From JAITVM01 sp031551135 (GTDB lineage: Bacteria; Bacillota; Clostridia; Lachnospirales; JAITVM01), in assembly GCA_031551135.1 (NCBI GenBank), contig JAVBOA010000006.1:62001-126000 (forward strand): a stretch of DNA of 64,000 nucleotides, given 5' to 3'. Position numbers and translations under genes: made by a program. Positions 16,030-25,978 of the stretch are shown one piece after another. The notes under the pieces were generated by a model. The model was given only the letters and a program-made list of their open reading frames with translations. It did not search any database and was not told the DNA's origin. Position 1 is the first letter of the stretch. Each line of letters opens with the position of its first letter.

Positions 16030-17498
16030 TAATCAATAAATTCAATTAATTTCGAAATATCTATTACGTTTTCTTTTTGCATAAAAACTGCAATCCGTTT
16101 TGCAATTTCCATTACACCGCCTTTTTTATTGCTCTCGATATTCAGAGGCATAACCGGATCATGAACACTCATACGCAATAAAAACCAGCCGTCTGCGGCT
16201 TTTGAATTCACTCTGTAACCTTCATGATTAATTTCTTCCGGAACAAAATCACTCTCGGATTCTACGAATTTTTTTAGATTCTCCAAAATATTCTGACCGT
16301 CTTTAACAAAATCTTCACCTGTAAGTTTAAACCTTATTTCAGCGGTTTCCAGTGCTTCATTAAATCCGTTCAAAAGCTCGTTTAAAGATTTTCCTTCTTT
16401 TTTAAGCTGAGCCATTTTAATAATGACTTTAGTTACCAAAAACGCACCGTCATCCAAAAAATAATTATCCATAAAAGCGGCATGACCCGAAGTTTCTATC
16501 GCAAGTGGCGCAGTTTCGCCGTTTTCGTTCAGCCTTAACGCTTCATTTATAACATTTTTATAACCTCTTTTGAATCTTAAATGCTTTCCGCCAAGATTTT
16601 CAATAAAAATTTTTAGTGCATCACTTGTAATAGAATCGGTAACTATCGTTCCGTGCGGATATTTTTCCAAAGCAAGCACAGAAGCAAGGGCAATCAGGCG
16701 GTTTTTGTTCAAAGAGCTTCCGTCAGATAAAACACATCCGGCTCTGTCCACATCAGTGTCAAAAATAACGCCAAGGTCGGCTTTTGATTCAAGGGTAGCT
16801 TTTGTAATAAAGCTCATTGCTTTTTTATCTTCGGGATTCGGAATATGATTCGGAAACATTCCGTCAGGCTCAAGAAAAAGACTTCCGCTGATGTCTGCTC
16901 CAAGTTCTTGCAATACCGAAGCATAAAAACCGCCTGCGCCGTTTCCGGCATCAACGACGATATGAAAACCATTGAGAGGCTTTTCGAAATCATTTACTTC
17001 TTTTTTCACCAAATCAGTCAAAAACGTTTTATATTCGCTCATATAATCAAGGGTTTCCGGTTTTTTCGAAGCATTTTCCAGAATTTCTTTAACGTCTTTG
17101 CTGTTAAGTCCGCCTTCTTTTGTAAAAAATTTCAGCCCGTTGCGGTTAAAAGGATGATGGCTTGCAGTCAACTGGATTGAGCCGTCTGCATGTTTCAAAG
17201 TTGACATAAACATTGCAGGCGTTGAAGCCAAACCGCAAATCATTACATTTGCGCCTGTGTGGTTAATTCCCTGTGATACGGTATTTAAAAGCCTGTTTGC
17301 CGAAATTCTGGAGTCATGCCCTACAGCGATTTTCAATTCATATATATTTTTATTAAGCGTTTTTGAAAGCCAATGAACAAAAGCCGCCGCAATATTTTCA
17401 CAAACTTCATCCGTTAAATTTATTTCTTCGCCAACAACACCTTCTGCGGCTATCCCGCGCACATCCGAACCGCTTAAAAATTGCATATAATCTATCAT
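16029..17498 (-). CDS. phosphomannomutase/phosphoglucomutase family protein
   Basis: The 489-aa alpha-D-phosphohexomutase shows GSDVRGIA near the start, VGHDSRIS, the phosphoserine loop LTASHHPFNRNGLKF (about residues 111-125), the metal loop DTDVDRAG (about 243-250) and an ETSGH sugar loop. It isomerises hexose 1- and 6-phosphates. ATG 17498 follows AAGGAGTGG; the frame extending to 17564 overlaps the kinase gene. It is 10 bases downstream of the sugar kinase, so it belongs to the deoxy-sugar operon, where its exact use is unclear. Confidence 0.88.
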   Translation of the reverse strand: MIDYMQFLSGSDVRGIAAEGVVGEEINLTDEVCENIAAAFVHWLSKTLNKNIYELKIAVGHDSRISANRLLNTVSQGINHTGANVMICGLASTPAMFMSTLKHADGSIQLTASHHPFNRNGLKFFTKEGGLNSKDVKEILENASKKPETLDYMSEYKTFLTDLVKKEVNDFEKPLNGFHIVVDAGNGAGGFYASVLQELGADISGSLFLEPDGMFPNHIPNPEDKKAMSFITKATLESKADLGVIFDTDVDRAGCVLSDGSSLNKNRLIALASVLALEKYPHGTIVTDSITSDALKIFIENLGGKHLRFKRGYKNVINEALRLNENGETAPLAIETSGHAAFMDNYFLDDGAFLVTKVIIKMAQLKKEGKSLNELLNGFNEALETAEIRFKLTGEDFVKDGQNILENLKKFVESESDFVPEEINHEGYRVNSKAADGWFLLRMSVHDPVMPLNIESNKKGGVMEIAKRIAVFMQKENVIDISKLIEFID

Positions 17499-17508
17499 AA
17501 TCCACTCC

Positions 17509-18897
17509 TTAAAGTTCAGATGAGAGTACAATTTTTCTGCCCTCTTCCAAATTCTCGATTTCACCTAAAGCTTTTAATTGCATCAAAATATTTCCGACAA
17601 CAGCTGCCTCTATCGGTCCGCGAACGACTTTACAGCCTGTTGCTTCTTCTGTCATTTCGCAAAGCAACTCGTCACGTGCGCCGCCGCCGACAATATTTAT
17701 CGTAGAAATTTCTGTTTTTGTTATATTTTTTAAATCCGCCAATACACGCTTGTATTCTTTTGCAAGTCCACGATAAACGCCGATTGCATGTTGACCGAGA
17801 TTTTTCGGAGTTCCTAAGCCTTTTGCTTCACAATGCTCTCGTATAGCCTGAGGCATATTCGGCGGCAAAGTAAATTCCGGCGCGTTTACATCAATAATAA
17901 ATTTTTCGCTCTCAGAGTTTTTAAGTTCCGCGCGCGCCGCTGAAATTATATCAGGGAAAGAAATTTCTGTATCCCATTGTTTTTTCAATTGCTGAATAAT
18001 CCATAAACCCGTGATATTTTTCAAAAATGTAATTTTATTTTCCACTCCGCCTTCGTTTGTAAAATCGTATTTCATAGATTCATCTGAAACAATCGGAGCA
18101 TCAAGCTCTTTGCCCAAAAGCGACCATGTACCCGAACTCAAAAAAGCTGAATTTTCGTCAGCGAGCGGAGTTGCGGCAACAGCAGAAGCCGTATCGTGAC
18201 CGCCTACGGCAATAACTTTAACATCCGATAATCCGCATTCACTCTCAAATTCTTCGGTCAAATTCCCCAAAATTGTACCCGGAAATACGATTTCGCCAAA
18301 TAAATCTTTGTTAATATTAAATTTATCCATGAGTTCGTAATTCCATTTTTTTGTTTTAGGGTTGACTAATTGACTTGTAGTTGCTTCGGTATATTCATTT
18401 TTCATAACACCGCATAAGAAATAGTTAAACAAATCCGGCATAAGCAAGATTTTATCGGATATCTTATAAATTTCGCTGTCTTGTTCGGCCAAGAGTTGAT
18501 AAATTGTATTCAATTGCATATGTTGAATTCCGGATTCCTTATAGATTTCATTCAGTGATAAATATTTTTCTGCTTTTTCATAAATCCCGTCTGTTCTGGA
18601 ATCTCGATAATGCAGCGGATTTGAAATCAAATATCCATTTTTATCAATCAAGCCATAATCAACGCCCCAAGTATCCACGCCGATGGAATCAATTTTTATA
18701 TTAAGAGCCGCGGCTTTTTTAAGCCCGACTTTTATTTCATGAATCAAGCGCAAAAAATCCCAGTAAAGATGATTATGTAAACTGACGGGTTCGTTGGCAA
18801 ATCTGTGTATTTCCGTTATTTCAATTTTTTTATTTTCAAATTTTCCAAGCATCAAGCGGCCGCCGGACGCACCAAAATCCAATGCTAAACAATTCAC
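17509..18897 (-). CDS. FGGY-family sugar kinase, rhamnulokinase type
   Basis: The 462-aa kinase begins at GTG 18897 (GGGAGG six bases upstream). It has the FGGY ATPase signature ALDFGASGGRLMLG, IGVDTWGVDYGLID and NIVGGGARDELLCEM with HDTASAVAATP. The sequence is closest to RhaB-type kinases, which phosphorylate L-rhamnulose at O1. Because the neighbours are fucI and fucU, the substrate here may be L-fuculose; RhaB-like kinases stand in for FucK in many Firmicutes. It is separated from fucU by a family B repeat. Confidence 0.88.
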   Translation of the reverse strand: MNCLALDFGASGGRLMLGKFENKKIEITEIHRFANEPVSLHNHLYWDFLRLIHEIKVGLKKAAALNIKIDSIGVDTWGVDYGLIDKNGYLISNPLHYRDSRTDGIYEKAEKYLSLNEIYKESGIQHMQLNTIYQLLAEQDSEIYKISDKILLMPDLFNYFLCGVMKNEYTEATTSQLVNPKTKKWNYELMDKFNINKDLFGEIVFPGTILGNLTEEFESECGLSDVKVIAVGGHDTASAVAATPLADENSAFLSSGTWSLLGKELDAPIVSDESMKYDFTNEGGVENKITFLKNITGLWIIQQLKKQWDTEISFPDIISAARAELKNSESEKFIIDVNAPEFTLPPNMPQAIREHCEAKGLGTPKNLGQHAIGVYRGLAKEYKRVLADLKNITKTEISTINIVGGGARDELLCEMTEEATGCKVVRGPIEAAVVGNILMQLKALGEIENLEEGRKIVLSSEL

Positions 18898-18931
18898 AAT
18901 ATACCTCCCAACAATTCAAAATAAAATTTCA

Positions 18932-18956
18932 GGAATGGTAATACTATTACCATCCC
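18932..18956. other. perfect 8-bp hairpin in front of the sugar kinase gene
   Basis: ATGGTAAT-act-ATTACCAT, extended by GG/CC. It lies 35 bases upstream of the kinase start with no T-run, so a regulatory or processing role is possible. Confidence 0.45.
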
Positions 18957-18971
18957 CGAAAAATTATAACT

Positions 18972-19056
18972 ACACTGACGAACGATTAGATTTTCACACC
19001 CATTCCGTGCGGTTAGGTAGAGAATGGGTGTGAACTTTGTTTTCGTTCGTCAGTAT
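18972..19056. repeat. family B inverted repeat element, copy 2 (reference copy)
   Basis: Ends CTGACGAACGA / TTCGTTCGTCAG, then internal TTCACACCCATTC / GAATGGGTGTGAA, so the whole 85 bp can fold into one hairpin. It lies between fucU and the kinase gene inside the operon. Confidence 0.9.
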
Positions 19057-19087
19057 TTTAGAGTTCTGCGCTTTTAATCGCATAGAA

Positions 19088-19510
19088 CTATTTTACAACA
19101 CCTTTTTTCAATATGAGATTAGCATAAAGTGCTTTTTCGGAAGTTGCAATAATCGCATAAGCTTTTTTCGCTCGGTCATAAAATTCAAAACGGTCAATAT
19201 ATTCAATCTCAGCCGGTTCTGTGGAATTAATAATTTCTTTAAATTTATCCCAGATAACAGGAACGGTTTTATCACCTTCAACTACTTTCATTAAAGCAAC
19301 AGGTGCAGGAACGTAAGTATCAAGCGGAAATAATTTTAAAACAGCTTCCAAAATTACCGGAACATCATGTCCGTCCAATCTAATCAATTTGTTCGCAAGC
19401 GCCGCCGCCGGAAAATTACCGTCACCGATAACAATCTCGTCACCGTGTCCCATTTCCATAAGAATTTTCAGAAGCTCAGGCGATAAGATATCAGGAATAT
19501 TTTTTAGCAT
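19088..19510 (-). CDS. fucU: L-fucose mutarotase
   Basis: The 140-aa RbsD/FucU-family protein contains the characteristic MGHGDEIVIGDGNFPA near residue 20 and RLDGHDVPVILEAVLKLFPLD. FucU interconverts alpha and beta anomers of L-fucose before isomerisation. The length matches E. coli FucU. It starts 12 bases after fucI with GGAGG in front, so it is cotranscribed. Confidence 0.93.
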   Translation of the reverse strand: MLKNIPDILSPELLKILMEMGHGDEIVIGDGNFPAAALANKLIRLDGHDVPVILEAVLKLFPLDTYVPAPVALMKVVEGDKTVPVIWDKFKEIINSTEPAEIEYIDRFEFYDRAKKAYAIIATSEKALYANLILKKGVVK

Positions 19511-19522
19511 AAATATTTCCTC

Positions 19523-21301
19523 CTAGCCGAACAAAGGTCCAAAATTTTTGCAAGCACGATAATCTGCGCTTTCTAAATCTTGTGTACCAAAAGCGCCCCA
19601 AACATGCGGACGGAAAACTTTATCGTTTGGAACATTATGCATAGCAACAGGAATTCTGAGCATAGAAGCAAGCGTGATTAAATCTGCGCCGATATGACCA
19701 TAGCAGAATGCGCCGTGATTCGCGCCCCAATTAGCCATTACGGAATAAACATCTTTAAAAGCGCCTTCGCCTGTAATATTCGGTGCAAACCAAGTACAAG
19801 GCCAAGTTCCGTCGGTTCTGTCCCATAATTTAAGAGAAACTTTTTCAGGAAGCTCGCAGGTATATCCTTCTGCAATTTGTAAAACAGGGCCAAGTCCGTC
19901 GATAAGATTTATGCGCGCCATAGTCACAGGCATTTCCGCACGGGTTTCGAATCTCGAAGAAAATCCGCCGCCCCTAAAATATTCATTATTTGCCGGACAC
20001 CAAGTAGTTGCTTCCAAAGTAGCTTTAACATCATTATCATTAATATCCCAATATTTTTTAAATACAGGATTTCCTTTTTCGTCTTTCATTTGAGCGGCAC
20101 CGTCCAAAGCGGCTGCACCCGAATTTATTAAATGAATAAAACCATTTTCAGCTTTTCCGGTCGGTTTCCAGCCGGTAACTCGTTTTACGGATTCACCGCT
20201 CCAGAATGTACGAACGTCCGCAAAAACAGAAGCTGTCTGAGATAATAAATGCTCAAAAAGCATTGCCAAGCCATTGAGATTATCATTTTCGGTAGCAAAT
20301 ACAAAGGCCTCACGCACGCCGTTCCAGTCAAAGCTTGTATTTAAAATAGATTCGGAAAAGTCAGCGTTCGGAGAATGGTCTGTCCAGTTTCTTTGTCCTT
20401 GAAAGCCTGCGGCAATAGCATTTCTTCCCATAGCTTCTTCTTCAAATCCCATTTCGGCAAGCTTAGGATTTCCAATCATCAAATCTCTGAAAATCAGAGT
20501 CATTTTTACACAATATTCCCAGTCTTTAGCTTTTTGCTTATCAGTTGATTTTTCTTTATTTTTATCGATACCTTCAACACAATTTTCTTTTGTCCATTTT
20601 AAAGCTTTTTTATATTCATCTTTATCATAAATTCCCCGCTCGATGCGTCTGGTAATTTCGCTCATATCGCACCATTCGGCTCGCATTCCCAAATATTTCT
20701 GGTATAAGCTTGGCTCTAAGAAAGAACCCATAATTCCCATACTTACGCCGCCGATGCTCAAATAAGATTTACCCTTCATAGTACCGACAGCTATAGCCGC
20801 TTTTGCGAATCCAAGAATTTTTTCTTTTACATCATCAGGAATTTCTTTTGCGTCCATATCCTGAACTTCACGTCCATAAATAGAAAACGCAGGCAATCCT
20901 CTTTGGGCGTGCGCCGCCATAACCGCCGCAAGATACACAGCTCCCGGGCGTTCAGTTCCGTTAAATCCCCAAACAGCCTTTGGCATAAGCGGGTCTAAAT
21001 CCATTGTTTCTGTGCCATAACACCAGCATGGAGTTACGGTTAATGTAGCACAAACATTTTGTGTGCTGAAATAATCGGCACAGCGAGCCGCTTCCGCAAC
21101 TCCGCCGATAGTAGTTTCGGCAATTACGCATTCAACCGGCTCTCCCGAAGCATGACGTAAATTTTCAGTTATAAAATTTGCCGCTAATTTCGCTAAACCC
21201 ATAGTTTGAGCTTCCAGTGATTCCCTAACACCTTTTCTGCGTCCGTCGATAGCCGGACGGATTCCTATTTTCGGCAAAGTTCCAATTAATGAGTTTTTCA
21301 T
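19523..21301 (-). CDS. fucI: L-fucose isomerase
   Basis: The 592-aa protein starts MKNSLIGTLPKIGIRPAIDG and carries GRRKGVRESLE, TVTPCWCYGTETMDLDP, WGFNGTERPGAVYLAA and FSIYGREVQDMD with catalytic Glu/Asp, all typical of FucI, the manganese enzyme converting L-fucose to L-fuculose. Length equals the E. coli enzyme. Its ATG overlaps the stop of the AraC-family regulator by 4 bases (ATGA), indicating tight coupling. Confidence 0.96.
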   Translation of the reverse strand: MKNSLIGTLPKIGIRPAIDGRRKGVRESLEAQTMGLAKLAANFITENLRHASGEPVECVIAETTIGGVAEAARCADYFSTQNVCATLTVTPCWCYGTETMDLDPLMPKAVWGFNGTERPGAVYLAAVMAAHAQRGLPAFSIYGREVQDMDAKEIPDDVKEKILGFAKAAIAVGTMKGKSYLSIGGVSMGIMGSFLEPSLYQKYLGMRAEWCDMSEITRRIERGIYDKDEYKKALKWTKENCVEGIDKNKEKSTDKQKAKDWEYCVKMTLIFRDLMIGNPKLAEMGFEEEAMGRNAIAAGFQGQRNWTDHSPNADFSESILNTSFDWNGVREAFVFATENDNLNGLAMLFEHLLSQTASVFADVRTFWSGESVKRVTGWKPTGKAENGFIHLINSGAAALDGAAQMKDEKGNPVFKKYWDINDNDVKATLEATTWCPANNEYFRGGGFSSRFETRAEMPVTMARINLIDGLGPVLQIAEGYTCELPEKVSLKLWDRTDGTWPCTWFAPNITGEGAFKDVYSVMANWGANHGAFCYGHIGADLITLASMLRIPVAMHNVPNDKVFRPHVWGAFGTQDLESADYRACKNFGPLFG

Positions 21302-22170
21302 TTTTCTATCTCCTTATTGATTTTATTATTCATTTGCCCGTTTATAAGCCTATATTCTCTTGGGCTGTAATTCATTTCTTTTTTAAAAAAACGCGAAAAA
21401 TAAAATTCATCTGTAAAACCAAGCTCGTAAGAGATTTCTTTTATAGTCTTTTTTGTAAGCAAAAGCATTATGCTTGCTTTAGAAAGAATTTGTGAATGAA
21501 TATATTGAGTTATTGTGATTCCTGTATCTTGTTTATACTCTCGGTTAAGCCTGTAAAGCGGAATATGTAAATGATCCGCAACCATCTGGGCATTAAACTT
21601 GGTATGTAAAGATTTTTCTATAAAAGCGTGCATCTCTTGATATTTGGTTGCTATTTTTATTTTTAAAGTAATATCTTTAATATAAGTATCTATAAATCTT
21701 GAAAGTGAATAAGTTATAACGGAGCGAAGCCGCAGAACTCCCGAAAAATCCTGACACATAAAACCCTGCGAAAGCTCTTTTAAAATCCAAGGCTCCATTT
21801 TCAAATCAAAGCAATTATTGCAATTCTCAAAAATATCATAATCGTAAATATTTACACGCACGTGAAAAAAATATTTATTAATTTTAGATTTTGTACGTAA
21901 ATTCACCATTGTGTTCGGAGTTATCAAATACATTTTTCCGGGTACTAAATCGGTTCGTTTTGTATCTTCTTCAATCCAGCCGCTATTTTCTTCCATAAAA
22001 TAAATTCTGGAATACGGCGACGAAATCCCAAATTGATTCCAACGTTCGTCACCATTAAAATAGCCGTGATCTAAAATCTGAACATTAAGTATATTTATAT
22101 ACTGTGAAAAAATTTCGCTACGAATTATTCCATTGGGATCGGTAAAAAAATTTCCATGAGGTAAATTCAT
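21298..22170 (-). CDS. AraC-family transcriptional regulator of the fuc operon
   Basis: The 290-aa protein has an N-terminal cupin-like sensing region and a C-terminal pair of helix-turn-helix motifs (FNAQMVADHLHIPLYRLNREY and TIKEISYELGFTDEFYFSRF, then FKKEMNYSPREYR). ATG 22170 follows AAGGAG; the upstream extension lacks a ribosome site. As first gene of the operon and overlapping fucI, it is the likely sugar-responsive activator. The inducer is not evident from sequence. Confidence 0.9.
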   Translation of the reverse strand: MNLPHGNFFTDPNGIIRSEIFSQYINILNVQILDHGYFNGDERWNQFGISSPYSRIYFMEENSGWIEEDTKRTDLVPGKMYLITPNTMVNLRTKSKINKYFFHVRVNIYDYDIFENCNNCFDLKMEPWILKELSQGFMCQDFSGVLRLRSVITYSLSRFIDTYIKDITLKIKIATKYQEMHAFIEKSLHTKFNAQMVADHLHIPLYRLNREYKQDTGITITQYIHSQILSKASIMLLLTKKTIKEISYELGFTDEFYFSRFFKKEMNYSPREYRLINGQMNNKINKEIEK

Positions 22171-22356
22171 AATTATTAACTCCTTGCTTAAATACAAGTT
22201 TTAGAATCAATTCAGAAAATCCGCCGTTTAGCAAGAATTTGCCGATTTTCCAAATATACTAATAATTATTGTACCACATGAAAAGAAAATTTTAAAATAA
22301 GCATATTTATTAAAGGCTGCTGCAAACACAATTGCAACAGCCAAAAAAATTAAATA

Positions 22357-23388
22357 TTAATCGTAAAGAAGAGGTTTCAATTCTTCACTGTCTACATTAG
22401 TTTTATCATACCATTTGAAACCGGTGTCAACGAATTTTTCAACTGTTTCGCCTTTGTAAGCTTTAAGAGCAGTTTCAACAGCTAAATATCCCATACCAAC
22501 AGGGTCTTGAGAAATTGCGCCATAAATTTCGCCGGAGCGAACTGCATCTTTAAGAGTTTTAGAAGAGTCAAAGCCAATCAAAGTAATTTTGCCGATCATT
22601 CCAGCTTCTTTAACGCCGTTATACGCACCAACAGCCGAACCTTCATTTGTTCCGAAAATACCAACAAGGTCAGGGTTTTGAGCTATAAGAGTTTTTGCGA
22701 TATCAGCAGATTTTTGATGGTCGCCGTCGCCTACTTGCATAGCTACGATTTCAATATCAGGATATTTGCTTGTGATTTGGTCTTTAAAACCATCTCTACG
22801 GTCGATACCTGTTGCAGATGTATCAGAGTGGCAAACGATAGCAATTTTGCCTTTTCCGCCGATAGCTTCAGCCATTTTGTCTGCCGCTGCTGCTGCCGCA
22901 TTACGAGAGTCTGTTGCAACTGTAGCAACAGGAATATCAGAATCAACGCCGGAGTCAAAACCAACTACAGGAATATTATTGTCTTTACATTGTTGAAGAA
23001 GGTTTGTAGCCGCTTTAGTATCAAGAGCCGCGAAACAAATAGCTTGAGGATTTTTACCTAATTCTGTTGTAAGCATGTCGATTTGCTTTTGAACTTCAGT
23101 TTCCGATTCAGGACCAACAAAGTTGATTTTTACGCCAAATTCTTTGCTGGCATTTTCTGCACCAAGTTTAACTGCCTGCCAGAATTGGTGCTGAAACCCT
23201 TTGGACACAAGTGGGATGTAGATTTCTTCAGGTGCAGCAGATTCTGCCGCTTTAGATTCCGGCGCAGAAGATTCCGCTGCCGCAGATGTAGCAGGTGCAG
23301 AAGATTCCGCAGGCGGATTTGATGCACAAGCTGTCAATGCACCAAAAGAAATTATTAGTGACATACCAATTGCTAAAAACTTTTTCAT
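22357..23388 (-). CDS. sugar ABC transporter substrate-binding lipoprotein (RbsB-type)
   Basis: The 343-aa precursor has a lipoprotein signal (ISFGALTAC, Cys21) and an Ala/Ser/Glu-rich linker (about residues 22-54). A type I periplasmic-binding fold follows (FVGPESETEVQKQIDML, VVGFDSGVDSDIPVATVATD, LVGIFGTNEGSAVGAYNG). It is last in the ATPase-permease-binding protein set. Specificity for L-fucose or L-rhamnose is suggested only by the adjacent fuc operon. Confidence 0.92.
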   Translation of the reverse strand: MKKFLAIGMSLIISFGALTACASNPPAESSAPATSAAAESSAPESKAAESAAPEEIYIPLVSKGFQHQFWQAVKLGAENASKEFGVKINFVGPESETEVQKQIDMLTTELGKNPQAICFAALDTKAATNLLQQCKDNNIPVVGFDSGVDSDIPVATVATDSRNAAAAAADKMAEAIGGKGKIAIVCHSDTSATGIDRRDGFKDQITSKYPDIEIVAMQVGDGDHQKSADIAKTLIAQNPDLVGIFGTNEGSAVGAYNGVKEAGMIGKITLIGFDSSKTLKDAVRSGEIYGAISQDPVGMGYLAVETALKAYKGETVEKFVDTGFKWYDKTNVDSEELKPLLYD

Positions 23389-23448
23389 TTAAAAGCCTCC
23401 TTATTTTTTTAAGAAATGTTTGCTTAAATAAAATATATTGAAACGCAG

Positions 23449-24429
23449 TTACGCATTTTTTCTTCTGCGTGCAATATCAACCAATACAGCAAAAAGAACA
23501 ATTATTCCCGTAAAAACAAACTGCCATTCCTGCGGCACATTGTTCATACGAAGTCCGTTAAGCAAAACATTCATTAAGAGTGTTCCGATAACAGTTCCTA
23601 AAATACTGCCTTCACCGCCGTTTAATGATGTTCCGCCGATAACAACAGCCGCAATAGCGTTAAGCTCATCACCCGGGCCCTGCTGCGGCTGAACCGAAGT
23701 AAGCCTTGACGCAACTAAGATTCCGGCGATTGCGCAAACAAAACCGCAAAATGTATAAATTGCAACTTTCCAATTTGAAGTATTAACACCGGATAACCGG
23801 GTAGCTTCTTCATTAGAGCCGATAGCAAAAGTATAACGCCCGAAAGTTGTTTTGTTTAATAAAAAACTGGCAATAATAGCTATGATAAAGAAAATAAGTA
23901 CGAAGTTTGGAAAAGCAACGCCATAGAATTTTGGAAAAATTGTACCCAAAGCAAAATTTGTAAATCCGCTTTGTGTAGCGGCATCAAAATAAATCGGACG
24001 CACGCCGGAAATTACGAGCGATAATCCTCTGGCAACCATCATTATGCCTAACGAGGCAATGAACGGAGGCAATTTAAATTTAGAAGCCAAAAAACCTGTT
24101 GTGCATCCGCAAAGCGCACCTGCCAATAATCCCATTATAACCGAAATAAACATCGGCATATGTAGCACTTGCAAAGCAGTACCAAAAATAACCGCTGAGA
24201 AAGTCGGAATAACACCGATAGAAAGGTCGATTCCGCTTGTAATTATTATAAAAGTAACTCCAACCGCAACTATTCCCATAGACGCACTGGATAAAAGAAT
24301 AGTTATAACATTTGGTGCGGTGAAGAAATTTGGCGACATAATTGAAAACATAATAAATATTACTACTAAACCTGCAAACGCAAGAATTTTTTGCATAGCT
24401 CCGCCTTTAGCGAGTGATTGGACATTCAT
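23449..24429 (-). CDS. sugar ABC transporter permease (RbsC-type)
   Basis: The 326-aa membrane protein has about nine hydrophobic segments and the family motif ITSGIDLSIGVIPTFSAV (about residues 63-80) plus AIAAVVIGGTSLNGGEGSILGT (about 264-285, the permease loop). It begins 1 base after the ATPase gene and precedes the binding protein. It forms the membrane channel of the importer. Confidence 0.93.
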   Translation of the reverse strand: MNVQSLAKGGAMQKILAFAGLVVIFIMFSIMSPNFFTAPNVITILLSSASMGIVAVGVTFIIITSGIDLSIGVIPTFSAVIFGTALQVLHMPMFISVIMGLLAGALCGCTTGFLASKFKLPPFIASLGIMMVARGLSLVISGVRPIYFDAATQSGFTNFALGTIFPKFYGVAFPNFVLIFFIIAIIASFLLNKTTFGRYTFAIGSNEEATRLSGVNTSNWKVAIYTFCGFVCAIAGILVASRLTSVQPQQGPGDELNAIAAVVIGGTSLNGGEGSILGTVIGTLLMNVLLNGLRMNNVPQEWQFVFTGIIVLFAVLVDIARRRKNA

Positions 24430-24430
24430 A

Positions 24431-25978
24431 TTATTGCTCCTCTCCGGAAGTATTTATTTGATTTTCTATTATTCCCTCACGCATTGTTGCAAAGGTCATA
24501 ATATTTTCTTGGTCAGCGACTTCAGATAAAACTTCTCCGGTTATACGCCCTTCACACATTACGTATACCCTATGGCTAAGCCTAATTACTTCAGGTAATT
24601 CGGAAGAAATAACAATTATCGAACGGCCGCTTGCCGCGAGTTCTGCAATAAGTTTATAAATCTCTGATTTTGCGCCAACATCAATCCCTCTGGTAGGCTC
24701 ATCAAAAATCAAAATATCACAATTACGAATCAACCATTTTCCGATAATAACTTTTTGCTGGTTGCCGCCGGAAAGGTTTTTTACTTTTTGCGCCAGAGAT
24801 GGTGTTTTTGTATCCATTTTTTTAACCATTTCATCTGCGGATTTATTACATTCTTTTTCTTTGACAACGCCGATAGGTGTAGAGAATTTATCAAAAGACG
24901 CAAGGACGGAATTCGTAACAACGTCCAGTCCTAGTGCCAAACCGAATTTCTTTCTGTCTTCCGAAAGATAGCCGATTCCGTTTGCAACAGCATCTCTCGG
25001 CGTACTGATTTTTACTTTCTGCCCTTTTACAAAAATTTCGCCGCTTTCCAATTTGTCGGCACCGAAAATAACTCTTGCGGTTTCGGTTCGTCCGGCACCC
25101 ATCAGCCCCGCAAACCCCAAAACTTCGCCTTTCTTTAATTTAAAGCTTACATCTCTAACCATTTTTCCGCGGTTAAGATTTTTTACTTCCAAAACGACTT
25201 CGTCAGAACGTTTAAAACCTTCCGGTTTCAGATTTCCTTTAAGCTCCCGGCCGATCATCATTTTAATAATTTCGTTTATATTCGTTTCATTTGCATTAAC
25301 CGTTTTTATGTACTGACCGTCACGCATGACGGTAATCCTGTCGGCAATGCGCATAATTTCGTCCATACGGTGTGATATATATACAATACCAACATTTTTC
25401 TTTTTAAGATAATCAATAATCTCAAAAAGTTTTTCGATTTCCGAAGTTGTCAATGAAGCCGTAGGTTCATCCATTATCAAAACCTCAGAATTATAAGAAA
25501 TACTTTTTACTATTTCAACCATCTGTTCTTTGGCAACAGAAAGATTCGAGACTTTATCCATCGGAGAAATATCGACTTTCAGCATACTTAGCAAAGCCTG
25601 CGCCTGCAAATTCATGCGTTTTTCGTCAATCATCAATCCCATTTTATCTTTAAACTCACGTCCGATAAAAATATTTTGAGCCACAGTCAAATGCTGACAC
25701 ATATTAAGTTCTTGGTGAATTATTGAGATTCCCAATTCCTGAGCATGTTTCGGTCCTGTTATATTAACAGGATTGCCTTTGACTTCAATCAAACCGGAGT
25801 CCTTTGTGTATACGCCCGTTAAAATTTTCATAAGAGTTGATTTTCCGGCACCGTTCTCGCCCATGAGAGCATGCACCTCGCCCGGTCTTAAATCAAACTG
25901 GCAATCCGACAAAGCGTGTACGCCGGGAAAAGATTTCTCAATATGTTCCATTCTAACAAGCAGTTCATTTTGAGCCAT
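24431..25978 (-). CDS. sugar ABC transporter ATP-binding protein, duplicated ATPase (RbsA-type)
   Basis: The 515-aa protein has two ABC domains: the first with GENGAGKSTLMKIL and MDEPTASLTTSE, the second degenerate at Walker A (GLMGAGRTET) with LSGGNQQKVIIGKWL and FDEPTRGIDVG, as in RbsA/MglA/XylG. ATG 25978 with GGGGTGG upstream is chosen over the GTG four codons earlier. It is first of the three transporter genes. The 270 bases upstream are very AT-rich and must hold its promoter, which I could not define. Confidence 0.93.
   Translation of the reverse strand: MAQNELLVRMEHIEKSFPGVHALSDCQFDLRPGEVHALMGENGAGKSTLMKILTGVYTKDSGLIEVKGNPVNITGPKHAQELGISIIHQELNMCQHLTVAQNIFIGREFKDKMGLMIDEKRMNLQAQALLSMLKVDISPMDKVSNLSVAKEQMVEIVKSISYNSEVLIMDEPTASLTTSEIEKLFEIIDYLKKKNVGIVYISHRMDEIMRIADRITVMRDGQYIKTVNANETNINEIIKMMIGRELKGNLKPEGFKRSDEVVLEVKNLNRGKMVRDVSFKLKKGEVLGFAGLMGAGRTETARVIFGADKLESGEIFVKGQKVKISTPRDAVANGIGYLSEDRKKFGLALGLDVVTNSVLASFDKFSTPIGVVKEKECNKSADEMVKKMDTKTPSLAQKVKNLSGGNQQKVIIGKWLIRNCDILIFDEPTRGIDVGAKSEIYKLIAELAASGRSIIVISSELPEVIRLSHRVYVMCEGRITGEVLSEVADQENIMTFATMREGIIENQINTSGEEQ

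Noticed and set aside
22507..23061. 184-codon open frame on the plus strand opposite the sugar-binding protein gene
   Set aside because: No ribosome site, Cys/Arg/Ser-rich low-quality composition, and fully antisense to a clear gene.
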